Assembly: GCA_003331105.1 (NCBI GenBank)
Contig: QEND01000001.1
Location: 372,001 to 436,000, forward strand
Reading direction: 5' to 3'
Length of the DNA stretch: 64,000 bases
Origin: Candidatus Tokpelaia sp. JSC161
GTDB lineage: Bacteria > Pseudomonadota > Alphaproteobacteria > Rhizobiales > Rhizobiaceae
Position numbers and translations under genes: made by a program
Notes under the pieces: model-generated
What the model was told of the DNA's origin: nothing
What the model saw: only the letters and a program-made list of their open reading frames with translations
The model's database searches: none
Part shown: positions 30,874-40,071 of the stretch, one piece after another
How the letters are laid out: every line of letters starts with the position of its first letter
How positions within the stretch are numbered: the first letter of the stretch is position 1

Positions 30874-31338
30874 TTATTCAGCAACAAACGGCATACAATC
30901 TTCCTTAAATTCCGGCATCCATCTTGATCTACGACACTCAAGCACACGATAAAAACATATCAAATCAGGCTGATAAAAAGATTTACTCGAAATATAATTT
31001 CTTTTTTTCTTCTTAAAAAGAATTTCAGGGCTTAGGCCTGTCGATCGCCATTCCCAAGAAAAATATTCAAAATATGCAGAATCAGCAATATAAATTGATG
31101 GTTGCCAGACAGCTTCCTCTTTCTTTTTAGTTTCTCCCTCCTCTTTTCTATCATAGTTCATCATCCTCTGACAATAAGGATCAATATCCGTATGCCTCCG
31201 CATCTCAGATCCACGTGTAAAACGCACATGATACCCTGAAAAACTCAAAATATGGGATTTATCTTCAGCCTCATTCTGAACATGCAACACAAACTGCTCC
31301 TCAATAATTGATAAGAATACATATTCACAAGATATCAT
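30874..31338 (-). CDS. Hypothetical protein, unrecognised
   Basis: 154 aa. I recognise no family. The product is charged, with a Lys/Glu-rich middle (KKKEEA and FKKKKRN) and several Trp/Tyr/Cys, and it has no signal peptide or membrane helix. It is convergent with engB (15 bp gap) and upstream of a long spacer. The ATG at 31338 has no clear ribosome site, so the gene may be weakly expressed, may start elsewhere, or may be a decaying remnant. The frame is open for the full length and no competing frame is better, so I list it as a probable gene only. Confidence 0.45.
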   Translation of the reverse strand: MISCEYVFLSIIEEQFVLHVQNEAEDKSHILSFSGYHVRFTRGSEMRRHTDIDPYCQRMMNYDRKEEGETKKKEEAVWQPSIYIADSAYFEYFSWEWRSTGLSPEILFKKKKRNYISSKSFYQPDLICFYRVLECRRSRWMPEFKEDCMPFVAE

Positions 31339-31880
31339 AGCAGCATTTTATCAGTTCCTAACACCAACAAACTCCTTATAAAAAAAAGAAATACCAATCA
31401 ACCCTTATTCTCCAGAAGAAAATAATCTTCTATTCGTTCTTTAAAGAAAAGTATATCCATATTTATAAATAAAAATAGAATCCTTCCTCCTATGAGACTA
31501 TTTCTTCCAAAAAAAAATTAAAGAAAACATCAGAAGTTCGCCTTGCAACACGACATTGTTGCACAACTCCTTGTTAGGCACAAACGCTAGGACGAACCCC
31601 GTTTCTTCCCTTTTAAATCAGTCCACACTTTCTTTTTATGGAAATTACCAGGTTTAATGCAAAAAGGAAATGAGAACAGTACAAGTATATTCCTTCTCAA
31701 GAACAGACATTTACGACCTATTCATCAGCTCTGTATAGAGTTTGCTCTGTTCCCCTGCAATGGTCATGCGTCATGTCATGCAATGAACTTTTGACACCTT
31801 TGAACATTTTCCATTTCAATCTCAGGATTCTTTGGAGTATAGATAGAATTATAAGAAAAATCAGAAAGGACATAAAAAAT
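31339..31880. other. 542 bp spacer without a recognised protein gene; holds an RNA-like inverted-repeat block
   Basis: No protein gene of convincing length is seen. Around 31536-31597 there is a GC-richer block with nested inverted repeats (listed separately), flanked by poly-A/poly-T-rich sequence at 31508-31530. The right part must hold the rpmG promoter: a TTGACA hexamer at 31791-31796 is a possible -35, but no good -10 lies at standard distance. Confidence 0.5.
31536..31597. ncRNA. Candidate structured RNA (three-way junction-like)
   Basis: A 7 bp outer stem (GTTCGCC at 31536-31542 with GACGAAC at 31591-31597, one G-T pair) encloses a perfect 7 bp hairpin (TGCAACA at 31544-31550, TGTTGCA at 31557-31563) and a short 4 bp hairpin (TTGT 31571-31574, ACAA 31580-31583). 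The block is clearly richer in G+C than its surroundings. It does not fit a tRNA, since there is no T-arm motif, and I could not match it to SRP RNA, 6S RNA or tmRNA. On the minus strand it is followed by a T-rich run. Strand and identity are open. Confidence 0.3.
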
Positions 31881-32048
31881 ATGGCTAAAACAGCAACTAT
31901 AAAAATTAAACTTTTATCAAGTGCAAATACAGGTTTTTTTTATGTAACAAAAAAAAACAGCCGGGCCATGGTCGAAAAGATGAAAAAGCGCAAATATGAT
32001 CCGATAGCACGGAAACATGTTGAATTCCGAGAATCAAAAATTAAGTAA
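31881..32048 (+). CDS. rpmG: Ribosomal protein bL33
   Basis: A 55 aa basic large-subunit protein. [18 protein letters not shown] followed by FYVTKKNSR and [17 protein letters not shown] is typical of the cysteine-free (zinc-independent) bL33. AAAGGA lies 10 bases before the ATG at 31881. It stands alone between two long spacers. The upstream in-frame extension to 31773 has no ribosome site and no family support. Confidence 0.95.
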   Translation: MAKTATIKIKLLSSANTGFFYVTKKNSRAMVEKMKKRKYDPIARKHVEFRESKIK

Positions 32049-32366
32049 GGATCAAACTTATCTCAACCTTCAAAGAACCTCTTCAGCACGATTCCAATGG
32101 AACTTAATAAAAATTTTCATTAGAAAAGAGGTTCTCCGCTCGAAAATTAGCCTTTTTCTAAACAAAAAATATCTTCACAAACCGATCTGATTTCACTTGT
32201 GAGCAAGAGAAAAAAACGCTTTTCTATAAGCTAAGACGATAGGAATCTTTCCGCTTCAGAAGCCACATCAGTTTGCAGCATCCATTTTGAAAATTTCTTT
32301 CCTTTCGACTTACAACATCCAAAATGGAAAAAGAAACCTCATCCTATTTTATTTTCAATAATTATA
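32049..32366. other. 318 bp spacer between rpmG and clpB with two inverted repeats
   Basis: No protein gene is seen. A perfect 10 bp inverted repeat (AGAACCTCTT 32074-32083, AAGAGGTTCT 32126-32135; 42-base loop) follows rpmG closely. A second, 8 bp pair (TCCATTTT 32281-32288, AAAATGGA 32321-32328) lies near the 3' end of clpB. They could be transcription ends for the two converging genes or a small RNA. Neither has a textbook T tract. Confidence 0.4.
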
Positions 32367-34940
32367 CTAGCAGGAATGCAAAGATAAACCATTAGAATCA
32401 CAACTAATCCGCACAACTGTCCCATCATGAACATCACCTATTAAAATACATTCGGCCAGCGGATCCTGCACATTTTTTTGAATCACTCGTTTCAAAGGCC
32501 TTGCTCCATAAACAGGATTATATCCACGCTCAGAAAGCCACTCACGAGTTTCATCATCAATCTCAATTCGAATATTCCGCTCTTTAAGCACAGCTTGTAA
32601 TCTAGCAAGTTGAATATCAACAATAGCCCCCATTGCTATACGACGCAAACGCTGAAATAAAATAATATCGTCAACACGATTCAAAAACTCTGGGCGGAAA
32701 GAAGCTCTAACCAAATCCATAACATCTTTGTAAACCTTCTTCAAATCCTCTTGATCTCCAAGCTGTGTCAAAAACTCCGCTCCAAGATTCGATGTCATAA
32801 TAATCAATGTATTGCAAAAATCCACTGTGCGTCCTTGCCCATCAGTAAGACGACCATCATCCAAAACTTGTAATAACAGATTAAAAACATCCGGATGCGC
32901 TTTTTCAACTTCATCAAATAAAATAACCTGATAAGGACGATGACGAATTGCCTTCGTTAAAACCCCCCCCTCCTCATATCCAATATATCCAGGTGGAGCA
33001 CCAATCAAACGAGCTACAGAATGCTTTTCCATAAATTCAGACATATCAAAACGAAGCATTGCTGTTTCAGACTGAAACAAAAAAGCAGCTAACGCCTTCG
33101 TCAGTTCTGTCTTCCCTACACCAGTTGGTCCAAGAAACATAAAAGAACCAATAGGACGATTAGGATCCTGAACCCCAGCATAAGTACGACGAACGGCACG
33201 AGAAACCGCCTGCAATGCCTCAATTTGTCCAACCACGCGTCGACTTAATTCAGACTCCATTCTCAACAAACGCTCCTGTTCTCCTTCAAGCATAGAATCA
33301 ACAGGAATCCCAGTCCAACGCGCAACAACTTGAGCCACATGATCCGGAATGACAGTCTCCTGTACCATAGAATTGCGACTTTCCTCACTCTCTGCTTCTT
33401 TGAGTTGTTTTTCTAAAGCAGGAATTTTACCATAAGCTAATTCACCTGCTCTTTGAAATTCACCATTCCGTTGAGCCATAGCCAAAGCATTCCGAGCCGT
33501 ATCTATCTCCTTTTTCAAATCAGCTGCATGCCCAAGCTTTTGTTTCTCTCTTTGCCACTTAGAAGTTATCTCATCAGAGGCTTCTTCTAATCCTGCTAAC
33601 TCACTTCCAATCCGTTCAAGACGATCCCTTGATACCCTATCTTGTTCCTTCTTTAAAGCTTCACATTCAATTTTTAGCTGCATGATCCGGCGATCAATTT
33701 CATCAAGTTCTTCTGGCTTTGAATCAACCTGTATACGTAAACGCGATGCGGCTTCATCAACAAGATCTATAGCTTTATCTGGTAAAAAACGATCAGTAAT
33801 ATAACGATTTGATAAAGTTGCAGCAGAAACAAGAGCTGAATCTGAAATACGAACCTTATGATGCTGTTCATATTTCTCCTTAATTCCTCGCAAAATAGAA
33901 ATCGTATCCTCTACTGTTGGTTCATCTACAAAAACTGGTTGAAAACGACGAGCAAGAGCAGCATCTTTCTCAACATATTTACGATACTCCTCCAGTGTAG
34001 TTGCTCCTACACAATGGAGTTCACCACGTGCAAGAGCTGGTTTCAGAAGATTAGAAGCATCCATTGCACCCTCTGTTTTACCTGCACCAACCAGCGTATG
34101 CATCTCATCAATAAAAAGTATAATTTTTCCAGCCGCAGCTTCAACTTCTGATAACAGTGTTTTTAAACGTTCTTCAAACTCACCACGATATTTAGCACCT
34201 GCAATCATAGAACCTAAATCCAATGCAATAAGAGATTTATCACGCAAAGATTCAGGCACATCACCATTAATAATACGTAATGCAAGACCCTCAATGATTG
34301 CAGTTTTTCCAACACCAGGCTCGCCAATCAATACAGGATTATTCTTAGTTCTCCTAGATAAAACCTGAATAGTCCGCCTAATCTCCTCATCACGCCCAAT
34401 AACAGGATCTAAGCAACCATTCTGCGCATCTTCTGTTAAATCCTTAGCATATTTTTTTAAAGAATCATATCTGGCTTCAAATCCAGACGAATCGGCTATA
34501 CGACCTCTGCGTATATCAGCAATTACTTTATTTAAAGCTGTTAAGGTTAAATGTCCTTTTCTTAAAATGTCATAACTTCTTGCTGTTTCTTCTAGAAGAA
34601 GAGCCTGAAGCAACCGTTCAACGGTCACATAAGTATCTTGAGCATTCCGAGCCAGTTCTTCCGCTTTTACAAAAACTTTTGCCAAAGATGGAGCCAAAGA
34701 AAAATTATCACTATTACGCACCTTCGGGAAGCTATCCAGAACAATCTGCAAAGCAGTTTTTATCTCCCTAATATCTCCGCCAGCACGTTCAATCAAAGAA
34801 GCAATAAACCCTTCGCTATCATCTATTAAAACTTTTAACAAATGCTCAGATGTAAACTGTTGATGATCACAAGATAAAGCATAATTCTGTCCCACATGAA
34901 TAAAACCGCGTACACGCTCTGTATACTTATCAACGTTCAT
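32367..34940 (-). CDS. clpB: ATP-dependent disaggregase ClpB
   Basis: 857 codons from the ATG at 34940. ClpB is a hexameric AAA+ chaperone that rescues aggregated proteins with DnaK. It has an N-terminal Clp_N domain ([11 protein letters not shown]), AAA-1 with Walker [11 protein letters not shown], a coiled-coil middle domain (about residues 390-500), AAA-2 with Walker [11 protein letters not shown] and [25 protein letters not shown]. The frame opens 24 codons earlier, but AAAGGAG sits just before the ATG at 34940 and [13 protein letters not shown] is the normal opening. The middle domain separates it from ClpA/ClpC. Confidence 0.96.
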   Translation of the reverse strand: MNVDKYTERVRGFIHVGQNYALSCDHQQFTSEHLLKVLIDDSEGFIASLIERAGGDIREIKTALQIVLDSFPKVRNSDNFSLAPSLAKVFVKAEELARNAQDTYVTVERLLQALLLEETARSYDILRKGHLTLTALNKVIADIRRGRIADSSGFEARYDSLKKYAKDLTEDAQNGCLDPVIGRDEEIRRTIQVLSRRTKNNPVLIGEPGVGKTAIIEGLALRIINGDVPESLRDKSLIALDLGSMIAGAKYRGEFEERLKTLLSEVEAAAGKIILFIDEMHTLVGAGKTEGAMDASNLLKPALARGELHCVGATTLEEYRKYVEKDAALARRFQPVFVDEPTVEDTISILRGIKEKYEQHHKVRISDSALVSAATLSNRYITDRFLPDKAIDLVDEAASRLRIQVDSKPEELDEIDRRIMQLKIECEALKKEQDRVSRDRLERIGSELAGLEEASDEITSKWQREKQKLGHAADLKKEIDTARNALAMAQRNGEFQRAGELAYGKIPALEKQLKEAESEESRNSMVQETVIPDHVAQVVARWTGIPVDSMLEGEQERLLRMESELSRRVVGQIEALQAVSRAVRRTYAGVQDPNRPIGSFMFLGPTGVGKTELTKALAAFLFQSETAMLRFDMSEFMEKHSVARLIGAPPGYIGYEEGGVLTKAIRHRPYQVILFDEVEKAHPDVFNLLLQVLDDGRLTDGQGRTVDFCNTLIIMTSNLGAEFLTQLGDQEDLKKVYKDVMDLVRASFRPEFLNRVDDIILFQRLRRIAMGAIVDIQLARLQAVLKERNIRIEIDDETREWLSERGYNPVYGARPLKRVIQKNVQDPLAECILIGDVHDGTVVRISCDSNGLSLHSC

Positions 34941-34994
34941 CTCAGATCTCCTTTCTGATACCGAACAGACCCATGTCACTATGCATACAAGTAT

Positions 34995-35023
34995 AAGATA
35001 AAAATTAATCAATCATTTTACAA
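34995..35023 (-). promoter_or_regulatory. Candidate promoter of clpB
   Basis: On the minus strand TTGTAA (35018-35023) and TATCTT (34995-35000) are 17 bases apart, about 55 bases before the clpB start. The -35 element overlaps a CTTG, the core of heat-shock (RpoH) promoters, but no RpoH -10 lies at the proper distance, so the assignment to a sigma factor is open. Confidence 0.35.
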
Positions 35024-35098
35024 GAAATTACAAAGAGATATCAGAAATGAACGCACAAAATTCCTTAGACAAATGACATATTTCTCATACCTCATGCT

Positions 35099-35317
35099 TT
35101 ACTTATAACGATAAGTAATCCGCCCCTTAGTTAAATCATAAGGCGTCATTTCTACTAAAACCTTATCACCTGCAAGAACACGAATACGATTCTTACGCAT
35201 TCTACCTGCCGTATGTGCAATAATTTCATGATTATTCTCAAGTTTAACACGAAACATCGCATTAGGGAGAAGTTCGATCACAAAACCTGAAAACTCTAAG
35301 ACTTCTTCTTTAGTCAT
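35099..35317 (-). CDS. infA: Translation initiation factor IF-1
   Basis: 72 aa S1/OB-fold protein that binds the ribosomal A site during initiation. The sequence [19 protein letters not shown], then [27 protein letters not shown] and [12 protein letters not shown], is a complete IF-1. The ATG is at 35317 after an AAGGG. It lies about 158 bp upstream of clpB on the same strand, which suggests a separate transcript. Confidence 0.96.
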   Translation of the reverse strand: MTKEEVLEFSGFVIELLPNAMFRVKLENNHEIIAHTAGRMRKNRIRVLAGDKVLVEMTPYDLTKGRITYRYK

Positions 35318-35642
35318 TTATACCCTTTAAATAAATTTAATAGCATGCATGATGCTATTCGTTGTAGAAATTATAATAATTATCATCAATTATCATCAAT
35401 TTGTGAATCACAAGACTTTTTTCTATGAACAAATAAAATTGTACGTTTATTTCCTAATAATCATTGAGCAAATCATTCATCCAAAAATTCTAAAAAAACT
35501 CCAGAGACCAAACAGAAAATAGCTAACAGCGTAAGCCGATCAATAAATATCCTTCACCGCCTGAACTTTCAAAGCTCTCTTTTATTTTAGATCTAAATGA
35601 TCTAAAATCTAGTTATAAAAAAAAAAAGAAGAATGAATAAAA
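35318..35642. other. 325 bp divergent spacer between infA and the AsmA-like gene
   Basis: No gene is seen. It holds a tandem duplication of the 10-mer TATCATCAAT (35381-35390 and 35391-35400), a short inverted repeat (TAGCAT/ATGCTA around 35341-35357) and a perfect 9 bp inverted repeat at 35585-35607 (listed separately). Promoters for both divergent genes must lie here. Confidence 0.5.
35585..35607. promoter_or_regulatory. Perfect inverted repeat upstream of the AsmA-like gene
   Basis: TTTTAGATC (35585-35593), spacer TAAAT, GATCTAAAA (35599-35607): a perfect 9 bp dyad with 5-base spacer, centred about 47 bases before the TTG start at 35643. Placement fits an operator or a 5'-UTR hairpin. No upstream plus-strand gene ends nearby, so a terminator role is unlikely. 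Confidence 0.4.
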
Positions 35643-37154
35643 TTGCTCAGATTCAAGTTTCCTTTATATAAATATTATACAGTCGCTATATGTATTATAA
35701 TCATCTTAGCCATGATCGGCAGCGGATTTGTTCTCGCTAAGCCAATATTAATTTCCTTCATTAAAAGAAAAATGAAAAATTTTGGCATTGAAGCTGAATC
35801 AAGCAATATTAGTTTATTAGGAAAGATGAGTTTAAAAAAACTCAGGATAACTATGAATAATGGGAACCTAATAACGATAGGTACCCTACAATGTCATATT
35901 CCTTTCTTATGGAACCGTGGTCAAATAACTCTTTATAATGTTCTTATAAAAAAAGATACAATCTCCCTTACCATACCAAAAATCGAATTCAAACAAATAA
36001 ATCAGCCAACAATCACACAAATATATTCCTTATACAACACGCACAACCTTCTTCTAAAAGTGAGGGCTTCAGATATTCATTTACCAGAAGTTAAGGTTAC
36101 ATCTAACCAGACCCCAAACGAAATCATAATACATAATATTACAATTGATCAAATCAATCATGAAACAATCAGAAACATCAGAGGCCTTAGTCTCGATTCC
36201 AGAATTTCCAGTTCTCAAAAAACATATCAGATCCACAGCGAGACGTTTTCTCTCAATGAAGTTGAGTACACTTCAAAAAGCATACAAATAAAAGAAGTAA
36301 AAGTAAATCACCTTAACATCAAGACAGAAAATCTTGATGTCCTTATCAACTTACTAAAAAGCAATAATTTACTAATAGAACCAGAAACAGGATTCTTATC
36401 AAAAATACTCAAACCCCTCTCTTATACTCACTCATCCAAAATCCAAGACTTTTTCAAAAGCACCGCAATACAATCTGCGGAAGTAAAGGGATTTACAGCT
36501 CAAAATAAAAATTTACAAATGATCTTTTCTTCTTTGAAAATAAATTTATGCAAATGGAATCTACTCATCCCTCATGATTTTTTTGTCAATGTAAAAGATA
36601 TCAAGATCTCCACACATGAGCAACCCAACTTCTTCAATTATCAAAACAGTCCATTTTCACTATCAGGTCATATTGCTTGGATCCCTCATAAAAATTTACT
36701 TTTTCATCATATTCTCTTTTCTGAAAAAAAGAGTGGCATGATTTCATTTCAAGGAACAATTCTGAATTTCGAAAAAGCATTTTTTAATGGAAATTTCTCT
36801 CATTTTCAAAAAATAGCTATTTCAACATTAAAAATAAGACTCATTGATACCGGACTCATTCAGCATTTCCTAGATTGGGAACAAACAAAAATAAATATTT
36901 CAAAGAACGAATTACATCAAATACTATACGAAATCGCAATACAAACTCCATATCTCCTCTTAAAAAAAGAAAAAAATACAGAATCTATTGCATATGCATT
37001 CGGTGCATTTATCAGAGGAGACTCTCATATCTTGCATATGATTCTCAAGAGTAAAACAAATAAAGGAATCAGTTTATCTGATCTCTCTCTAGCACAGCAA
37101 AACCCATCTTCTTTACTTAAAAAAATAATAATTAGCGTCATAACAGAAAAATAA
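35643..37154 (+). CDS. AsmA-like / bridge-type envelope protein, putative
   Basis: 503 aa. It has a single N-terminal transmembrane helix (about residues 12-33), then a long periplasmic part rich in alternating hydrophobic beta-strand patterns (FGIEAESSNISLLGKMSLKKLRITMNNG). Such a layout resembles the AsmA/YdbH/DUF-type inner-membrane-anchored proteins thought to span the periplasm and carry lipids. I cannot assign a precise family. The start is a TTG with a weak AAGAAGA; later ATGs would cut the membrane helix. The gene is very Lys/Asn/Ile-rich, more A+T-biased than its neighbours, which suggests fast evolution. Confidence 0.55.
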   Translation: MLRFKFPLYKYYTVAICIIIILAMIGSGFVLAKPILISFIKRKMKNFGIEAESSNISLLGKMSLKKLRITMNNGNLITIGTLQCHIPFLWNRGQITLYNVLIKKDTISLTIPKIEFKQINQPTITQIYSLYNTHNLLLKVRASDIHLPEVKVTSNQTPNEIIIHNITIDQINHETIRNIRGLSLDSRISSSQKTYQIHSETFSLNEVEYTSKSIQIKEVKVNHLNIKTENLDVLINLLKSNNLLIEPETGFLSKILKPLSYTHSSKIQDFFKSTAIQSAEVKGFTAQNKNLQMIFSSLKINLCKWNLLIPHDFFVNVKDIKISTHEQPNFFNYQNSPFSLSGHIAWIPHKNLLFHHILFSEKKSGMISFQGTILNFEKAFFNGNFSHFQKIAISTLKIRLIDTGLIQHFLDWEQTKINISKNELHQILYEIAIQTPYLLLKKEKNTESIAYAFGAFIRGDSHILHMILKSKTNKGISLSDLSLAQQNPSSLLKKIIISVITEK

Positions 37155-37249
37155 TTAACCAATTCCTGAAAGACTTTCCCTCCTATCGATAATTTTCACT
37201 TAAGGACTTGTATAAAAATACCAAAAATATCATAATAAAAGGTATGCTG

Positions 37250-37308
37250 GTGCTGGGGTTCCGCCAGCGGCGACCGGAATCAGGTTCTTCTGACCCGACG
37301 GAACAAGG
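37250..37308 (+). ncRNA. ybhL leader RNA candidate
   Basis: A conspicuously GC-rich block in an AT-rich region directly upstream of a Bax-inhibitor/YbhL gene. GTTCCG (37258-37263) pairs with CGGAAC (37299-37304), and an inner hairpin TCAG-GTTCTT-CTGA lies at 37280-37293. The ybhL leader is a known cis RNA motif of Alphaproteobacteria located before genes of exactly this family, so position, composition and structure agree. The identification is from memory and context; I could not run a covariance model. Function of the motif is unknown. Confidence 0.7.
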
Positions 37309-37324
37309 CAAAAGGAATTTATCA

Positions 37325-38050
37325 ATGGCTGACTTCAAAAATATGCGCGCAACAACAATTTCCCGCGCCGATGCGTCAATTGATCAGGGGCTACGCAGTT
37401 ATATGCTGAGTGTTTATAACATGATGACAATAGGACTTGTCATTACTGCTATTTCCGCAAGAATAATGGCATCGTTAACGAACAATAGTCCAACATTTGA
37501 ACAAGCTGTATATAGCTCACCGCTACGTTTTATAATTATGTGTGCACCTCTCTGTGCTGTTCTCTTTCTGAGTTTCAATATTCAAAACTTGAGCACCAGG
37601 ACAGCAAGGACATTATTTTTTATATACTCAGGTCTTATTGGCATATCTCTTTCATCAATCTTTTTATTTTATACAAATACCAGTATTACACAAACATTCT
37701 TTATTACTGCTGCCTCTTTTGGATCTCTTTCGCTTTACGGCTACACCACTAAACGAGATTTAAGACCCTTAGGATCATTTCTATTCATTAGCACGATTGG
37801 CTTACTCATTGCTAATCTCATTAGCATATTTTTCAATTCAAGCGGACTGCAATTCGCAATATCTATCATAGGTATCATCCTTTTTGCTGGTCTGACTGCT
37901 TATGATACACAAATTATCAAAGAAATGTATTATGAAGGAGATTCAGGCGATGCAACGGGACGAAAGATAGTCATGGGAGCTCTCAAGCTTTATCTTGACT
38001 TTATTAATATGTTTCTCTTTTTATTGCATTTTCTCAATAACCGTGATTGA
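37325..38050 (+). CDS. ybhL: Bax inhibitor-1/YbhL (YccA) family membrane protein
   Basis: 241 aa with about seven transmembrane helices and the C-terminal signature TAYDTQIIKEMYYEG then GALKLYLDFINMFLFLLHFL, typical of bacterial BI-1 proteins (pH-sensitive calcium leak channels in studied members; in E. coli YccA modulates FtsH). The frame is open back to 37208, but that part is the leader RNA; AAAGGAA just before the ATG at 37325 fixes the start. The gene is followed by a strong terminator, so it is a single-gene unit under its leader. Confidence 0.92.
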   Translation: MADFKNMRATTISRADASIDQGLRSYMLSVYNMMTIGLVITAISARIMASLTNNSPTFEQAVYSSPLRFIIMCAPLCAVLFLSFNIQNLSTRTARTLFFIYSGLIGISLSSIFLFYTNTSITQTFFITAASFGSLSLYGYTTKRDLRPLGSFLFISTIGLLIANLISIFFNSSGLQFAISIIGIILFAGLTAYDTQIIKEMYYEGDSGDATGRKIVMGALKLYLDFINMFLFLLHFLNNRD

Positions 38051-38061
38051 AAAGAAAAAGA

Positions 38062-38090
38062 AAAAAACCCGCTCCTCCAGCGGGTTTTTC
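38062..38090. terminator. Bidirectional intrinsic terminator between ybhL and cls
   Basis: Stem AAAACCCGCT / AGCGGGTTTT with loop CCTCC (38074-38078), an A-run on the left and a T-run on the right. It serves the plus-strand ybhL and, by symmetry, the convergent cls gene. This is the clearest terminator in the window. Confidence 0.92.
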
Positions 38091-38103
38091 TTTAATTATA
38101 AGA

Positions 38104-39567
38104 TTATAAATACGGAGACCCAAGCCATACAATATGATCTAAAAGACGAGAGAAAAAAGGGCGTTTTTCTAAATCGCCTAACTTAATTTCACGAGCATTT
38201 TCAATAGAACAACGAATATCATAAGCAATAGCCTTTGCAAATTTTCTATCCATAACCTCGAGATCAATTTCAAAATTCAAACGAAGAGAACGCGGATCAA
38301 CATTAGACGTACCAATATAAACCCAATAATTATCAATAGAAATCAGCTTTGAATGATCAAATGGTCCATATGAACGCCAAATGCGACAATTATCGCGTAC
38401 AAGCTGATCAAACTGTGCATGCATAGCACGATCAACAAGCCTTAGATTATTCTTATCCGGGACCACGATATTCACACGAACACCACGACGTGCTGCTGTG
38501 ACCAGAGCACTCACAAGCTCCCGATCAGGCAAAAGATAAGGCGTTTTGATAAGAATACTACGCTCTGCCGTAGAAAATGCTCCCAGAAGCATCCGATGAT
38601 TAATTCCCATATTCCGATCATCAGGACCAGATGAGACAACACGAACAAACATTCCCTTCCCAGAGGGTAAAAGAGGAGAAGGAATAGACCACAAGTCTGC
38701 ATTCAATGTCTCACCTGAGGCAAAAGCCCAATCCTCTAAAGCAACATGAAACAGATCTTGAAGAACAGGCCCCTTAACACAAAAATGAACGTCATGAAAA
38801 GCTCTCATCCCAGACAAAGAAACAGAACAACCGGCCCGAATATTCATGCCACCAGTAAAAGCATATTTACCATCAATAATAATAATTTTTCTATGAGTTC
38901 GTAAATTTGCATAAGGGAGACGCAACCCAATAATAATATTCCCATTAAAAATACCAACTTGAACCCCATGTTTTTTCAAAACATGCACAATACTAGGAAA
39001 AGAATAACGCGCACCAACAGCATCAATCAAAACACGAACAACCACACGACGTTTCACAGCATCTGCTAATGCTTTAACAATTTTTTTTCCAATTTCATCA
39101 TGATCAAAAATATAAGTCTCTAGAAAAATACTCCTTTCTGCTTTTTCAATAGCACTTAAAATTGCATTATAGGCTTGATCACCTCCTCTCAATATATGAA
39201 TCTCATTTCCACTCTTTTGATAACAAGGATTAACTTTATCACCTAGTTTTTTCATAAAAACACCATAGCGGCCAAACTTCTTTCTTACAAATTTGACAGG
39301 AACATCGTAAGTCCGCATATGAAATTGCCCAAAATGACTTGCTTTTCGGCGATGAAGAGTAACCGTTTTACGTCTAATGCGATTCACTCCAATCATACTA
39401 TAAATAATAGATCCGAGAATAGGAGAGAGAATCAGAACACCAACCCATCCAATAGCTGTACGTACCTCTTTTTTCGTCATGGCAACATGGACCGCTGCTG
39501 TCAATCCAAAAATAAAAGATAAAGCTGCAAGACAATAAGGCCAATAGATCATCATCAATTCGAGCAT
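38104..39567 (-). CDS. cls: Cardiolipin synthase (phospholipase D type)
   Basis: About 487 aa. It condenses phosphatidylglycerol to cardiolipin at the inner membrane. Two N-terminal transmembrane helices (within the first 60 residues) precede two PLD motifs: HRKIIIIDGKYAFTGG and HSKLISIDNYWVYIGTSNVDPRS. A GTG at 39597 is in frame, but the ATG at 39567 has a better GGA upstream and keeps both helices. Convergent with ybhL. Length and order of motifs fit ClsA-type enzymes. Confidence 0.93.
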   Translation of the reverse strand: MLELMMIYWPYCLAALSFIFGLTAAVHVAMTKKEVRTAIGWVGVLILSPILGSIIYSMIGVNRIRRKTVTLHRRKASHFGQFHMRTYDVPVKFVRKKFGRYGVFMKKLGDKVNPCYQKSGNEIHILRGGDQAYNAILSAIEKAERSIFLETYIFDHDEIGKKIVKALADAVKRRVVVRVLIDAVGARYSFPSIVHVLKKHGVQVGIFNGNIIIGLRLPYANLRTHRKIIIIDGKYAFTGGMNIRAGCSVSLSGMRAFHDVHFCVKGPVLQDLFHVALEDWAFASGETLNADLWSIPSPLLPSGKGMFVRVVSSGPDDRNMGINHRMLLGAFSTAERSILIKTPYLLPDRELVSALVTAARRGVRVNIVVPDKNNLRLVDRAMHAQFDQLVRDNCRIWRSYGPFDHSKLISIDNYWVYIGTSNVDPRSLRLNFEIDLEVMDRKFAKAIAYDIRCSIENAREIKLGDLEKRPFFSRLLDHIVWLGSPYL

Positions 39568-39679
39568 CCAAGCATTTTCCGAAATACAATGTTTCACTCA
39601 ATAACAGAGAGAAAACTCAGATACAGATAAGCTGCTTAAGAAAAAGAAAAAAATCTAGTCTCAAAAAAATGATTATTTT

Positions 39680-40066
39680 TTATCCTTTTTCAACTGATGG
39701 CATCAAAAATAAAAAAACATCGCTACGAATAACACGACCTGATCCTCCCATCATATTATAATTAAGATGCCGCATCGTAAGCCAAGCACCTACAACAATA
39801 ATGAAAACACAACAGACAGAAAGCCACATACTCATCAGATTCCATCGAGCATCCGGTCCTTCATTAATATGGAGGAAAAAAATAATCTGAACTACCATCT
39901 GAATAAAAGCTAACCCTAGTAGGAAAATAACCTTCGCACTGACAGACCAATCTTCTAAAAAACCCATCATAACCGATCCAAAGGCCAGAACAGTCAAAAA
40001 AAGAGATAAAACAAAACCTAAAAGATAATTACTTAAACCTATCTCATTTTTTTTATGTCTTAGCAT
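39680..40066 (-). CDS. cyoD: Cytochrome bo3 ubiquinol oxidase subunit IV
   Basis: 128 aa small subunit with three hydrophobic helices (YLLGFVLSLFLTVLAFG, VIFLLGLAFIQMVVQIIFFLHI, LWLSVCCVFIIVVGAW...). FFLHI followed by a short charged turn is typical of CyoD. It is the last gene of cyoABCD, 5 bp after cyoC. The heme O synthase gene cyoE, which often follows, is not in the window. Confidence 0.92.
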   Translation of the reverse strand: MLRHKKNEIGLSNYLLGFVLSLFLTVLAFGSVMMGFLEDWSVSAKVIFLLGLAFIQMVVQIIFFLHINEGPDARWNLMSMWLSVCCVFIIVVGAWLTMRHLNYNMMGGSGRVIRSDVFLFLMPSVEKG

Positions 40067-40071
40067 ATCTA

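Noticed and set aside
31536..31597. tRNA gene or tmRNA fragment
   Set aside because: There is a 7 bp closing stem, but no T-arm GTTCGA-type loop, no anticodon arm, and no tag-peptide reading frame nearby.
34995..35040. RpoH heat-shock promoter of clpB
   Set aside because: CTTG is present, but the CTTAT-like element is 23 bases away, too far for the usual spacing; a vegetative-type pair fits better.
37208..37324. N-terminal extension of the Bax-inhibitor gene
   Set aside because: These codons translate the GC-rich leader RNA; AAAGGAA and the family opening place the start at 37325.
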